The notes under the pieces: generated by a model | What the model was told of the DNA's origin: nothing | What the model saw: the letters and a program-made list of their open reading frames with translations, nothing else | Databases searched by the model: none | Origin: JBEKUY01 sp049514555 | GTDB taxonomy: Bacteria > Acidobacteriota > Terriglobia > Acidiferrales > UBA7541 | Direction of reading: 5' to 3' | Assembly: GCA_049514555.1 (NCBI GenBank) | Contig: JBEKUY010000016.1 | Coordinates: 1-35,017 of the forward strand | Length of the DNA: 35,017 nt | Position numbers and translations under genes: made by a program | In this document: positions 25,026 through 32,514 of the stretch, piece after piece | How the letters are laid out: each line of letters opens with the position of its first letter | How positions within the stretch are numbered: the stretch's first letter is position 1

Positions 25026-25589
25026 TTACCGGGCGAAACCTCCGCGCGCGCCCTTCGATGAATCAAGCACGTAGATATCCCGCAGATTGCGAAAGCGCTC
25101 GGCGCAGTCCAGGCCATATCCGACAACGAACCGGTCGGGAATGCGAAATCCGAGGTAATCGGGGCGAATGGGCTGGATGCGGCCCTCGGGTTTGTCGAGC
25201 AAGACGGCGATGCGCAGCGTCTTCGGGCCACGCCGCTGGAGCAGACCCACGAGGTAATTCGACGTGAGTCCCGTATCGAGGATGTCTTCGACGAGGATGA
25301 CGTTTCGGCCCTCGATGCCGCGGCCCAGGTCCATAAGAAGCCGCGCCTGTCCCGAGGATTGCGTCTCTCCGCCGTAGCTCGAGACCGCGATGAAATCGAC
25401 CGATGTCTCCAGGCGAACGGAGCGGATCAGATCGGAAAGAAAAATTACCGCGCCCTTCAGTACGGCGATGAAATGCACCGGTTCGCCTTGAAAATCCCGC
25501 GAAATCTCGGCGCCCATCGCCTGCACGCGGTGCCGGACGGCGTTTTGACGCAGCAGAATTCTGAGGCGTTCTTTTGGAAGTTCGATCAA
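25026..25589 (-). CDS. hpt: Hypoxanthine phosphoribosyltransferase
   Basis: 187 residues; the start shown is TTG and has no clear ribosome site, so it may begin a few codons away. The PRPP-binding signature VILVEDILDTGLTS (97-110) is intact. The flexible-loop region SSYGGETQSSG and the base-binding segment DYLGFRIPDRFVVGYGLDC are typical of HPRT. It salvages hypoxanthine and guanine to nucleotides. The gene lies 181 bp upstream of the GAF-GAF phosphatase gene on the same strand. The usual neighbours tilS and ftsH are not present. Confidence 0.94.
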   Translation of the reverse strand: MIELPKERLRILLRQNAVRHRVQAMGAEISRDFQGEPVHFIAVLKGAVIFLSDLIRSVRLETSVDFIAVSSYGGETQSSGQARLLMDLGRGIEGRNVILVEDILDTGLTSNYLVGLLQRRGPKTLRIAVLLDKPEGRIQPIRPDYLGFRIPDRFVVGYGLDCAERFRNLRDIYVLDSSKGARGGFAR

Positions 25590-25735
25590 CGCGACAGCCG
25601 GTCCTTCGCCGAAGCTGGGCTACTCTAGCGCAGGCGAAAAAACCGCACAAGCCGGCCGGCCGTTTGCGCGCGGTGGCCCGTTGCTGCCGTGAGTCCCGCC
25701 ATCCAACCGAACGCGGGAATGCGATCGCGCGCGCT

Positions 25736-26860
25736 TCAACGCGCCTCGTCCCATGTTGGCGGTCTTTTCCGCCCGAGCATCACTTCCGCGGCCCAGCACC
25801 CCAGGTAGACTGACAGCGCCACCCCGTGCCCGCTGTAGGCGCCAAGCACGAGCACGTGCGCACTTCGCGAGTGGCGTTGAAACACAGGAAGCCACTCTTC
25901 GCCAATGAGAATAGGGCCGCCCCATCGATGCGTGAACGAAACGGATCGCAAGGCGGGGTGCAATCCGCGCACGCGCCGTTCCAGGCGAGCGATGAGTTCG
26001 GCCGCTTCCCTCGCCGCAACATCAAGCCCCCCGAGATCGCGCCACCCATTTAAGTACACGAGCCCGCTCCCGAAAACGACTCCGTTGTTGGCCAGGAGCC
26101 GCCCCCAGAGATAGGGAAGATCGACCGTGTAGAACGGCTTGCGCGACGCGAGCCCCAGCGTTTCGAGCTGCGCGGGTGTAAGCGGTTCGGTCGCGACGGC
26201 GAGTGTGAACGTCGGCTCCGCGCGGCCAACGAGGCCGCTCAGCTCCAACGACTGCGCGTTGGTGGCAAAAAGCACCTCATGCGCGCGCACTTGCTTGCCT
26301 GAGACGCGCAACCGCAGCGGCTCCTCGAACGCCATGTCCTCAACGCGCGCGTGCTCACAAATCAGCACGCCCCTGCGATCCGCTTCGCGCGCCAGCCCAC
26401 TCACAAGCCTGCCGGGGTCCACCGTCCCGCCCGGGACCTCTTGTACCGCGCGCAGCGTGCCGGAGTCAGCCCAAGAAATCGGCGAACCCGGGAGGCCGCC
26501 ATTGCGGCCCAGTTCCCACGCGCCCGGGAGCGTGAGATCGCCATCAACCGCGAGCTCGCTCAACGCGCTGGAAAAGCCGGCCAATACATCGCCGAGCCCG
26601 GGGAGATCGCCCGCGGCCGTTTCCGCAAGGACTACTCCACCTGTGCGTCCACTGGAGCCGGCGCCGACGGATTCGGCCTCCAGCAAGGCCACGGTCCTCT
26701 GCGGCTCGAGGCGGCGCAACCACGCGGCCGCAGCCAGACCCGTGAAACCTCCGCCAACCACGGCGAAGTCCACTTCCTTGGGAATTGGCCTCGGCACGGG
26801 CTGGAAATCAATTACCCAGGGAGGCGTGCCCCAACGCGGTTTGGTCGGAAAGCCAGGCAT
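25736..26860 (-). CDS. FAD-dependent oxidoreductase, DAO family
   Basis: 374 residues, ATG start. The dinucleotide-binding motif FAVVGGGFTGLAAAAWL (32-48) and an acidic residue at the end of the second strand (VALLEAESVGAGSSGRTGG) show FAD binding of the glycine/D-amino-acid oxidase type. The C-terminal segment VLVLGAYSGHGVALSVYLG is the second FAD contact of this family. Relatives oxidise secondary or primary amines such as sarcosine or gamma-glutamyl-putrescine (PuuB-like); the substrate is not evident. No transporter or partner gene is adjacent. It is about 50 residues shorter than PuuB but has no internal break. Confidence 0.88.
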   Translation of the reverse strand: MPGFPTKPRWGTPPWVIDFQPVPRPIPKEVDFAVVGGGFTGLAAAAWLRRLEPQRTVALLEAESVGAGSSGRTGGVVLAETAAGDLPGLGDVLAGFSSALSELAVDGDLTLPGAWELGRNGGLPGSPISWADSGTLRAVQEVPGGTVDPGRLVSGLAREADRRGVLICEHARVEDMAFEEPLRLRVSGKQVRAHEVLFATNAQSLELSGLVGRAEPTFTLAVATEPLTPAQLETLGLASRKPFYTVDLPYLWGRLLANNGVVFGSGLVYLNGWRDLGGLDVAAREAAELIARLERRVRGLHPALRSVSFTHRWGGPILIGEEWLPVFQRHSRSAHVLVLGAYSGHGVALSVYLGCWAAEVMLGRKRPPTWDEAR

Positions 26861-27035
26861 GCATCACTCTCAAAGAAGCTCAGTGTCAGGATACTCAGAT
26901 GCTTGGCGCGTTGCACCGGCATCCTCGCCCGCGCGAACAACCGTTCGGCGGACTCTGCTCCTGCCCGTGTGCGGCCCATGGCCATTATCTCGCTGCATGC
27001 CGAGCGCGCAACCCCTTGAGAGAGAAACAAATGGT

Positions 27036-27063
27036 TGGTAGGGGCGGTGGGGATCGAACCATC
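27036..27063 (-). other. Degenerate tRNA 3' end (left island boundary)
   Basis: On the minus strand the T loop TTCGATC, T-stem strand CCCAC, acceptor strand CGCCCCT and ACCA are intact, but the other T-stem strand is mispaired and no earlier tRNA part exists. The same 3' end, in opposite orientation, is at 34734-34756, and both copies continue with ACCAT. Confidence 0.5.
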
Positions 27064-27111
27064 AGGTTCGCTGCAAACACGCAAGTTATTCATTCTACGT
27101 TCTGACAAATC

Positions 27112-27133
27112 CGACAGAAACGGCAGAAACGCC
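27112..27133. repeat. Short direct repeats beside the left tRNA remnant
   Basis: CGACAGAAA and CGGCAGAAA stand back to back on the plus strand, about 50 bp inside the tRNA remnant. A similar short-period repeat lies inside the right remnant. They could be integrase arm sites. Confidence 0.35.
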
Positions 27134-27402
27134 GAAGTGAAGTACACGGCGGGTACATGGAATCAGACGGAACCTCGGAAGGTGGTTTCACGGTTTGGCC
27201 AAGGGAGGAGGAAATAGTGTCTGAGAAATCGACGAGGAAAGAGCTCGATTACGCGGTCGAGTCCAGGACGGCACGGGATCGCTCGGTTTTTCGACCACAC
27301 ATGCAGCGTTGGTCTTGCAATACCCCTCAGGAGCGGTACAATTCGCGCGAATCGTGCCGAAAAAGGAGATTCCGACTTGGACAGAACCCACAGGAGAAAC
27401 AA

Positions 27403-27792
27403 ATGATGCGGAGATGGTCGAGCCTGGCGCTGCTGAGTCTGCTTGCGCTAACGCCATTGTATGGCCAGGCGCAGATGGCCGCGAGCAAGAACTATGTCTT
27501 GAAGGCCGCGCGGCTGTTTGACGGAAAGAGCAATGCGTTGGTAAAGCCGGGCGTGGTGGTGGTGACGGACGGCAAGATTGTGGCGACGGGCGCGAACGCG
27601 GCGATTCCCGCGGGCGCGGAAGTCATCGATCTGGGGGATGCGACGCTGCTACCGGGTTTCATCGATGCGCACACGCACCTGACGATGATGTACCGCGAGG
27701 ATTATGCGAGGGCCATGCTCGATAGACTGCAGAAACCCATTCCGGAAATGGCGCTGGATGCCAGCGTGAACACGCGCGTGACGCTGATGTAG
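27403..27792 (+). pseudogene. Amidohydrolase (imidazolonepropionase-like), N-terminal fragment
   Basis: 129 codons from ATG 27403, with AGGAG well placed upstream. A signal peptide (WSSLALLSLLALTPLYGQAQ) leads into the amidohydrolase start: ARLFDGKSNALVKPGVVVVTDGK, then the beta sandwich edge and the metal site PGFIDAHTHL (HxH). The frame stops at TAG 27790 right after DASVNTRVTLM, where family members continue with the AGFTTVRD strand. Sequence after the stop shows no further homology in any frame. About 300 residues, including the catalytic aspartate, are missing, so the product would be inactive. This is an exported amidohydrolase truncated by recombination. Confidence 0.85.
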
Positions 27793-27871
27793 GGGCAGAC
27801 CGTTATTCGGCCATCAAATGAAGAACCCTGTGTGTTGCACGGGCCAAATCCGCAGAATTCGAGGAACTTTT

Positions 27872-28438
27872 CTATTCGGGGATGACTTCAATCGCGCTGA
27901 TCGAAGGGTAGTTCACAGCTGGAGTGAAGTAGATCTCGATCCTGCCCTGCGGCGTGGGTTCAATATGCGGGAAGGATTTGACCAACGGCTCGGAGCTGGC
28001 TTCCCGGAAAATATCAAATCCTTTTAAGAGCATCGATCCGTTACAAGAGACATCAAACACGCGGCTGCCCACACCTCCAATGCCGCCATTGTGGACACCA
28101 AACCAGTGCTCCATAAAGTACAGTCTCAAAGTGTATTTGCCGCCCGTCGCAACGGGCACTATGTAATGGAAGTGCCCAAAACGATGCCATTCGTAAAGAC
28201 GACCATCGGCGACTTTGGATAAATCACCCCCGAAACTACTAACGCGGCCGCCGAAAAAGTAACGGTCCGGCATCCAAACGTTGCCGTTGGAATCGCGGTA
28301 GGGGGAATGTCCGACGACGATCCTGACCGGAAGCACGCGATGGGAAGTGCCGGGCAGAATCTCCACCGCATTTACAAATGCCTCAGAAGTGGTGAAGTCC
28401 GAGTAATCTCCACAGCCGAATTGTTCTGCCTGTTGCAA
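27872..28438 (-). CDS. Malectin-like carbohydrate-binding domain (probably a fragment)
   Basis: 188 residues with a weak TTG start. The frame is one malectin/di-glucose-binding-like domain: VRIVVGHSPYRDSNGNVW, DRYFFGGR, FHYIVPVATGGKYTLRLYFME, RVFDVSCNGSMLLKGFDI and a C-terminal INYP-type strand (VNYPSISAIEVIPE). Such domains bind glycans and in Acidobacteriota usually form the C-terminal part of larger surface or regulatory proteins. There is no signal peptide or partner domain here, so the N-terminal part was probably lost. The segment upstream on this strand up to 28630 has no continuing homology. Confidence 0.65.
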   Translation of the reverse strand: MQQAEQFGCGDYSDFTTSEAFVNAVEILPGTSHRVLPVRIVVGHSPYRDSNGNVWMPDRYFFGGRVSSFGGDLSKVADGRLYEWHRFGHFHYIVPVATGGKYTLRLYFMEHWFGVHNGGIGGVGSRVFDVSCNGSMLLKGFDIFREASSEPLVKSFPHIEPTPQGRIEIYFTPAVNYPSISAIEVIPE

Positions 28439-28544
28439 TTAACCTCTAACACAGTTGAGTGAAGGGTCCTTAGTCTTAGTCCTCGACCCGTCCTAAAAAG
28501 ACCTGACGCCCCTCTCTGAATCCGGTCCCCGCATTCGGGCTCCC

Positions 28545-28624
28545 CGGGCCGGACGTGCGGTACACCGTCGCGGGATGTGAGATGGGTCAGCACAGCGCCC
28601 GCTCTTGAGCCCGCGTCCGGCCCG
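28545..28624. repeat. 11-bp perfect inverted repeat with a 58-bp spacer
   Basis: CGGGCCGGACG (28545-28555) and CGTCCGGCCCG (28614-28624) can form a long GC-rich hairpin just downstream of the SpoVG-family gene on its strand. The neighbouring text (CCGCACGTCCGG) recalls hairpins in bacterial group II introns, but no intron domain V or reverse transcriptase was found. Confidence 0.45.
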
Positions 28625-28630
28625 AGAAGA

Positions 28631-28912
28631 TCATTCGCGCGCCTCCGCATCGCGGTAGGTCTGCAGGATTGCTTTAACGAGCCGCTCGCGCGTTTCTCCT
28701 TTGACTTCGACCACCGGAAAGAACTTGTTTCTTCCCCGATTCTGCGGGAACCCGACAAAGGGTTTCTGGCCCGGTTGTTCGATGATTGCGAAGCCAATGA
28801 TTTCAAGTTCTCCGCCAGGGAAAAGCAGACGAACATCGGCGTATGCTTTGACCGCTCCCGGTCTTTCCGAAAGCCGTATGCGAACTTCACATTTGATTTA
28901 AGTGGTTGCCAT
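28631..28912 (-). pseudogene. SpoVG-family protein with a stop at codon 5
   Basis: From ATG 28912 the frame reads MATT, then TAA (28900-28898), then 88 uninterrupted codons to TGA 28633-28631. The long part is a full SpoVG-like domain: IKCEVRIRLSERPGAVKAYA, LEIIGFAIIEQ, PFVGFPQNRGRNKFFPVVEV and ETRERLVKAILQTY. SpoVG proteins are small nucleic-acid-binding regulators. Nothing after the stop offers a normal start codon until mid-domain, so translation is probably blocked unless a rare start is used or the base is a sequencing error. It follows the 64-residue gene by 26 bp, suggesting an operon. Confidence 0.72.
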
Positions 28913-28938
28913 CTTTCACCGTCCTAAGTTGAGAACAG

Positions 28939-29133
28939 TTACAGGATAAGGAGCCGCTTCAGAGGTGGACGCCGTTTCGTCTTCCCGTGGCGGCCCGTTT
29001 CTCTGAGAGTCTTTTCAAGGGTCTCCTTCCGCCGCATCAGGCCTTCCAGTAATTGGGGCGGCGTTCGCTTACTGCGGATCGCGGCGCGGACCCCCTTGAG
29101 CTGCTCTTCCAAAGTGAGTTTGCCGCGTGTCAT
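28939..29133 (-). CDS. Small basic helical protein, unknown function
   Basis: 64 residues, ATG start with a strong GGGAGG ribosome site six bases upstream. The sequence is highly charged and predicted helical (LTLEEQLKGVRAAIRSKRT, then LMRRKETLEKTLRETG) and ends in a basic tail (KTKRRPPLKRLLIL). No family was recognised. It lies immediately upstream of the SpoVG-family gene on the same strand, so the two were probably co-transcribed. The clear ribosome site makes it likely to be real despite its size. Confidence 0.6.
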   Translation of the reverse strand: MTRGKLTLEEQLKGVRAAIRSKRTPPQLLEGLMRRKETLEKTLRETGRHGKTKRRPPLKRLLIL

Positions 29134-29288
29134 GTTTTCCTCCCGCCCCCTCTTGACAGCCTCGGGCCGCGAAAATCAAGAGGCGACCTTGGCTGCAATT
29201 GTCGTGAGTATAGGGCCCAATTTCAGTTTGACCTGGAAGGCGGGATTTGCTCCGCTCATGAGCAGGTTTCGACTTCCGCACAATTCCG

Positions 29289-29999
29289 GTGCTTTTGTCG
29301 GGAACCTTCCGTAAAATCCGAGTGCGGTTGTCGAGGATTCTCCGCAGAAATGCCGAAACGAAAAAACCGCTGAGAAAGCCCCAAAAGGCACTTGACAGGG
29401 TTTCGGGAAAGAGGCCTCGGGGACGCCCTGGCGTTCGAGTTTCTGAGATCGTGGGGCGGGCAAACAACTACCGTCGGATATTCTGGAAGTATCGCTTGGA
29501 CAAGAGAAAGAAAGAGTGGGTTCAAGTTCGGCCACAAAAGTGGGTGAGACGACTCCTGGCGGCAAAGACTGAGGGCGGCGTGCGCCGCGCGCTCGATTCC
29601 GCTTCGAGCTACGCTCAAAACGAGTTTAGTGGTTTGGTCCCGCTTATCCTGACCGTCTTGCGTGCGAAGAAATTTCCCAAGACAGGGCCAGCTCAACTTG
29701 ACCATCTGGCAGACTCACTCGCTGGTCGCGGTCGTGTTTCTCCGCGCCGCTCTCGCGACATTTGCGGGAAGGAGCGCACAAGAGAACGTGCCAAGTCCCC
29801 GTACAAGATCATCAGAAAAGAGTTCTACATTGAGTGTTCATGTGGTTACAGAGGTCCGGCCCGCGAGGACGCTTGCCGAAAGTGCGGTGCACAAATTCCC
29901 GTATCGCTAGAGCATCCGGGTCTTTTCTATTTTGGGCGGGCAGGGTCGTCTTGCGGACCAGTTGAGGTCACAATGATTCCCGTTCCAGCGCAGTTTTGA
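29289..29999 (+). CDS. Unrecognised protein with C-terminal zinc ribbon
   Basis: 236 codons from a GTG at 29289 with no ribosome site. The true start may be ATG 29350 in a neighbouring frame: that frame reads MPKRKN and meets a stop, but one more A in the run of six at 29361-29366 would join it to the main frame as a basic start (MPKR-KKPLRKPQK). The body has RPRGRPGVRVSEIVGRANNY, a helical middle (LVPLILTVLRAKKFP), and a zinc ribbon near the end (CSCGYRGPAREDACRKCG). The basic, AT-hook-like KRPRGRPG suggests DNA contact. It is divergent from the small-protein/SpoVG pair. No family is assigned. Confidence 0.6.
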   Translation: MLLSGTFRKIRVRLSRILRRNAETKKPLRKPQKALDRVSGKRPRGRPGVRVSEIVGRANNYRRIFWKYRLDKRKKEWVQVRPQKWVRRLLAAKTEGGVRRALDSASSYAQNEFSGLVPLILTVLRAKKFPKTGPAQLDHLADSLAGRGRVSPRRSRDICGKERTRERAKSPYKIIRKEFYIECSCGYRGPAREDACRKCGAQIPVSLEHPGLFYFGRAGSSCGPVEVTMIPVPAQF

Positions 30000-30144
30000 C
30001 ACCTAATGGCGTTGTTCCTTTCTGAATTCCCGGTCATGATTCCATCCAGTGGGCGGCCCAATCGTGATGCCCGAAGGAAGGGCTGCCGTACCCCCGGCAC
30101 CTTCGCAGCGCGTCGATACGTTTACGCAGACTCCGCGATCAAGA

Positions 30145-31359
30145 CTAGTGGGCAGCTCCAGCGGCCGGAGTGAATAGCTCCAATCTGATGTGCCATGAAA
30201 CCGATTGGCCCGGCTGGAGCAGGACCATTCCCGTGTCGGTCTCTCCCCACAGTTTTTTGTTGAACGGATCGACCAGATTGAACTGAGGTTCTACGGCGAC
30301 GAAATCTTTATCCGGCGGAGCATAGACCTGAACCGCCTTGACTTCCGGCGAAAGAGCAAGGATGCGCAAGCCGTAATTCGCCGCGGGATCCGTGATCTCG
30401 ATGACGGCATTGCCGTCGGCATTGCGCTGGATGCCGGTGAAGCTGTCGTCCAGGAACAGCGTGCCCAGCGGCGCGCCACCCGGAGCCGTAAAGTCGAACG
30501 GGGTGCCTTTCACCGGAACGATCTGGCCCGTGGGAAACACGTCATCATAGTTGTTAGCGGGAGCGCGCATGCCGCAGGGGAGACGCAATCTCGCTTGTTG
30601 GCGATCGCCGCTGGGGAAAGCGAAGTAGGGATGAGCGCCAATGGCCATCGGCAGCGGTTCGCTCCCGACATTTTTCGTGGCGACGACGATATCCAGCGCA
30701 TTGTTTTTGAGCGTGGTGCGGACGCTGACGTCGGTCTTCGACGGCCAATGACCGCCAAAATCGCCGGCGTGGAAGATGCCGGAAGCGCTCGACTCAGCGG
30801 GCCCATCCTGGTACTTCACATCCTCGAACTTGGCGGAGAGAATCAGTCCGTGCATGGCATGTTTCTCGGCGCCGGGATTCTTTCCCTTCCAATTCGCCGG
30901 AAGAGAGAGCTTCTTGCCGGCAATGGTGGTCTCGATGGTCTTGCCGTCTGGGGAGAGAGTTCCGCGAATGCGGTTGGTATAGGGCAGCAGAATCGCGCTG
31001 CCTATGGTGAAGGCTTTGTTCCCGAATTCATCATCGCCGTTGTCCAGCAACTGTTTGGCATCGGCCAATCCAGGGGAAGTGATCACATCGATCTCGCCTT
31101 TGCCAGGGAGCCACGCTTTCAATTGCAGCAAGTTCATGCCGCGGCCCGGCAAAACGATCGCTTCGAGGAACTGGGGTTTGGTCTTGTCAGCCGGGCTGGG
31201 GCGCGTGAGAGTGATGACCGGTTCACCGCCGATGGTGATCGTCTGAGAGTTTGCGGCTGCTTGTGCCTGTGATGTCATTCTGGACGCTCCCGATAGAACT
31301 CCTTTGGATGCGAAGCCGAGGCTGAGCAAGATGACAAGAGCGAGAATCGAGTAAATCAA
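30145..31359 (-). CDS. Aldose 1-epimerase (galactose mutarotase), exported
   Basis: 404 residues from TTG 31359, with a membrane/signal segment (IYSILALVILLSLGFASKGV); an ATG at codon 28 would give a cytosolic form. Family landmarks: GNKAFTIGSAILLPYTNRIRG (the NR substrate arm), HAMHGLI, AIGAHPYFAFP (catalytic His) and FVAVEPQFNLVDPF (catalytic Glu). It interconverts alpha and beta anomers of galactose or glucose. The export signal and the roughly 60-residue longer N-terminal half are less usual than the cytosolic enzyme. No sugar operon is adjacent; it looks like an independent unit inside the island. Confidence 0.9.
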   Translation of the reverse strand: MIYSILALVILLSLGFASKGVLSGASRMTSQAQAAANSQTITIGGEPVITLTRPSPADKTKPQFLEAIVLPGRGMNLLQLKAWLPGKGEIDVITSPGLADAKQLLDNGDDEFGNKAFTIGSAILLPYTNRIRGTLSPDGKTIETTIAGKKLSLPANWKGKNPGAEKHAMHGLILSAKFEDVKYQDGPAESSASGIFHAGDFGGHWPSKTDVSVRTTLKNNALDIVVATKNVGSEPLPMAIGAHPYFAFPSGDRQQARLRLPCGMRAPANNYDDVFPTGQIVPVKGTPFDFTAPGGAPLGTLFLDDSFTGIQRNADGNAVIEITDPAANYGLRILALSPEVKAVQVYAPPDKDFVAVEPQFNLVDPFNKKLWGETDTGMVLLQPGQSVSWHIRLELFTPAAGAAH

Positions 31360-31568
31360 CCGGGATTTCTATTTTGACTTCCCGGCCGACCGATAACGTA
31401 CACCCAACCCCGTCAGCATGCAATGCTCCAGCCAAGTTTTTGAGTGCAGAGTCTTTCCGACGGCCGCGGCAAAATCTCAAAGCCAAAAACTGACGCTTCT
31501 CCCACCCATTCCTCAAGCACTTTCCCTTCTCCAGTCTCGCTCAGCACCGAATTCTATTTCGGTCTACG

Positions 31569-31584
31569 GCTCGCCTAGGCGAGC
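31569..31584. repeat. 16-bp perfect palindrome at the methyltransferase breakpoint
   Basis: GCTCGCCTAGGCGAGC is its own reverse complement. It covers the last codons and TAG stop of the truncated methyltransferase frame, exactly where homology to the family ends. Confidence 0.6.
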
Positions 31585-31871
31585 ATATCGTTCGTGCCCA
31601 GGAATCGCCGGAACGCTTGCATCACGTCTGACACTTTTCCGCCGCGCTCCACAATTTGCTCGTACGTAGCAGCGGAGTCTTGGTTCCATTCCCAGGTATC
31701 CTCAAATGCCTTGAACTGTGCGGCTGCATCCGTGCCATCTTTCTCAGCAAATAGTACGTTGTAGTCCTGATCTGACTTGAATGGTGGGTCTAGATAAACG
31801 AGGTCAACGGTTTCATCTTTGACGTGGAGAGGGAGCACTTCCAGATTGTCGCCATAGTAAAGATAGTTCAT
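31575..31871 (-). pseudogene. Site-specific DNA methyltransferase, N-terminal fragment
   Basis: 98 codons from ATG 31871. It opens with LYYGDNLEVL and VDLVYLDPPFKSDQDYNVLF, the DPPF catalytic motif of amino-methyltransferases (N6-adenine or N4-cytosine) of the DPPF/Y class. It goes on to VMQAFRRFLGTNDMLA and then stops at TAG. Relatives continue here with a YLAMMAPRL-like helix and the SAM-binding domain, so roughly 75% or more of the protein is gone. Without the SAM pocket it cannot be active. No restriction endonuclease gene is present. Confidence 0.85.
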
Positions 31872-32275
31872 GGCGGAGAGTGAATCGCCTGCACGAACGT
31901 CCCAGCAAGAGCATCACGGATTCTTGTGCCATGAAGTACTGTGGCCCTTTGTCTCCTCTAAGTGCGACAGCCTCTCACCACGGACGGACGATGGAAGAGA
32001 TGACGCCTAAAGACTCTGCCTAATGGCTTGCCAGATGAGACCGGGCATTCAAACTCATCGTGTCATGTTTAGATAGGGCTGCCAGCATTTTCCGTAGTTC
32101 GGCTATGATCTTCGTTAAATCTGAAAAAGGATTCACCGTCCATTCCCGCTGTGATAAGTCCCAATCTTCCGCAGAATCGATTCAACTTTCGCAAACGACT
32201 CCGCAACCCCAGAATCGTAGCAGCAATTAGAATAGCCGTCTGCCGAACAAGATGTTTGAGCCGAAAAGCCTTCCT
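31872..32275. other. 404-bp gap without a supportable gene
   Basis: Lies between the methyltransferase fragment and the binding-protein cluster. A minus-strand frame after the stop at 32276 reads RLKHLVRQTAILIAATILGL and continues to about 32080, but it has no start codon and no recognised homology. It may be the tail of a gene that once followed the binding proteins. Confidence 0.35.
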
Positions 32276-32470
32276 TCAGAAATGGCTTTTATGCGTGATC
32301 AAGAATGTGCTTCCTGCCGGCGCAGGGCTCCGACACGTGCCTCGAGACGGTTTGACCTTTGTGTCGGGACACCTACCAGGCTCCAAAAAGCTCCAATTGG
32401 AATAGGGCGGCGGCGCTACGCCGTTTCCGTTAAAGGACTTGCAAGTGAGGGGTGCAATTTCGATTTCCAT
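32276..32470 (-). CDS. Hypothetical ORF downstream of the binding-protein tandem
   Basis: 64 residues from ATG 32470, with GGAG six bases upstream. Its leader repeats the junction found between the two binding-protein genes (TTGACGAAGACGG, then CCTGCCAC and AGGAGGATC), so it stands where a third gene of the operon would begin. The coding part (MEIEIAPLTCKSF and on to PPPYSNWSFLEPGRC) has no recognised domain. It may be the preserved start of a lost third gene, or not be translated at all. Confidence 0.3.
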   Translation of the reverse strand: MEIEIAPLTCKSFNGNGVAPPPYSNWSFLEPGRCPDTKVKPSRGTCRSPAPAGSTFLITHKSHF

Positions 32471-32514
32471 CGGCCGCTCCAGATCCTCCTGCGTGGCAGG
32501 CAGTCCCGTCTTCG

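Larger units (their letters stand above)
26861..27402. other. 542-bp gap carrying the left island boundary
   Basis: No complete gene. It holds the degenerate tRNA 3' end at 27036-27063, direct repeats at 27112-27133, and at 27204-27219 a strong GGAGGAGG ribosome site before a GTG (27217) that opens a frame (SEKSTRKELDYAVESRTARD) running without stop into the truncated amidohydrolase. That frame may be the preserved start of a gene otherwise lost. Confidence 0.45.

Noticed and set aside
28545..28624. A group II intron around the GC-rich inverted repeat.
   Set aside because: The wording of one arm recalls intron hairpins, but no domain V, no reverse transcriptase and no consensus 5' end were seen.
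32160..32420. A CRISPR array or other regularly spaced repeat anywhere in the window.
   Set aside because: The repeats seen are few, short, irregular, or a single tandem gene duplication; none has the repeat-spacer pattern or cas genes.
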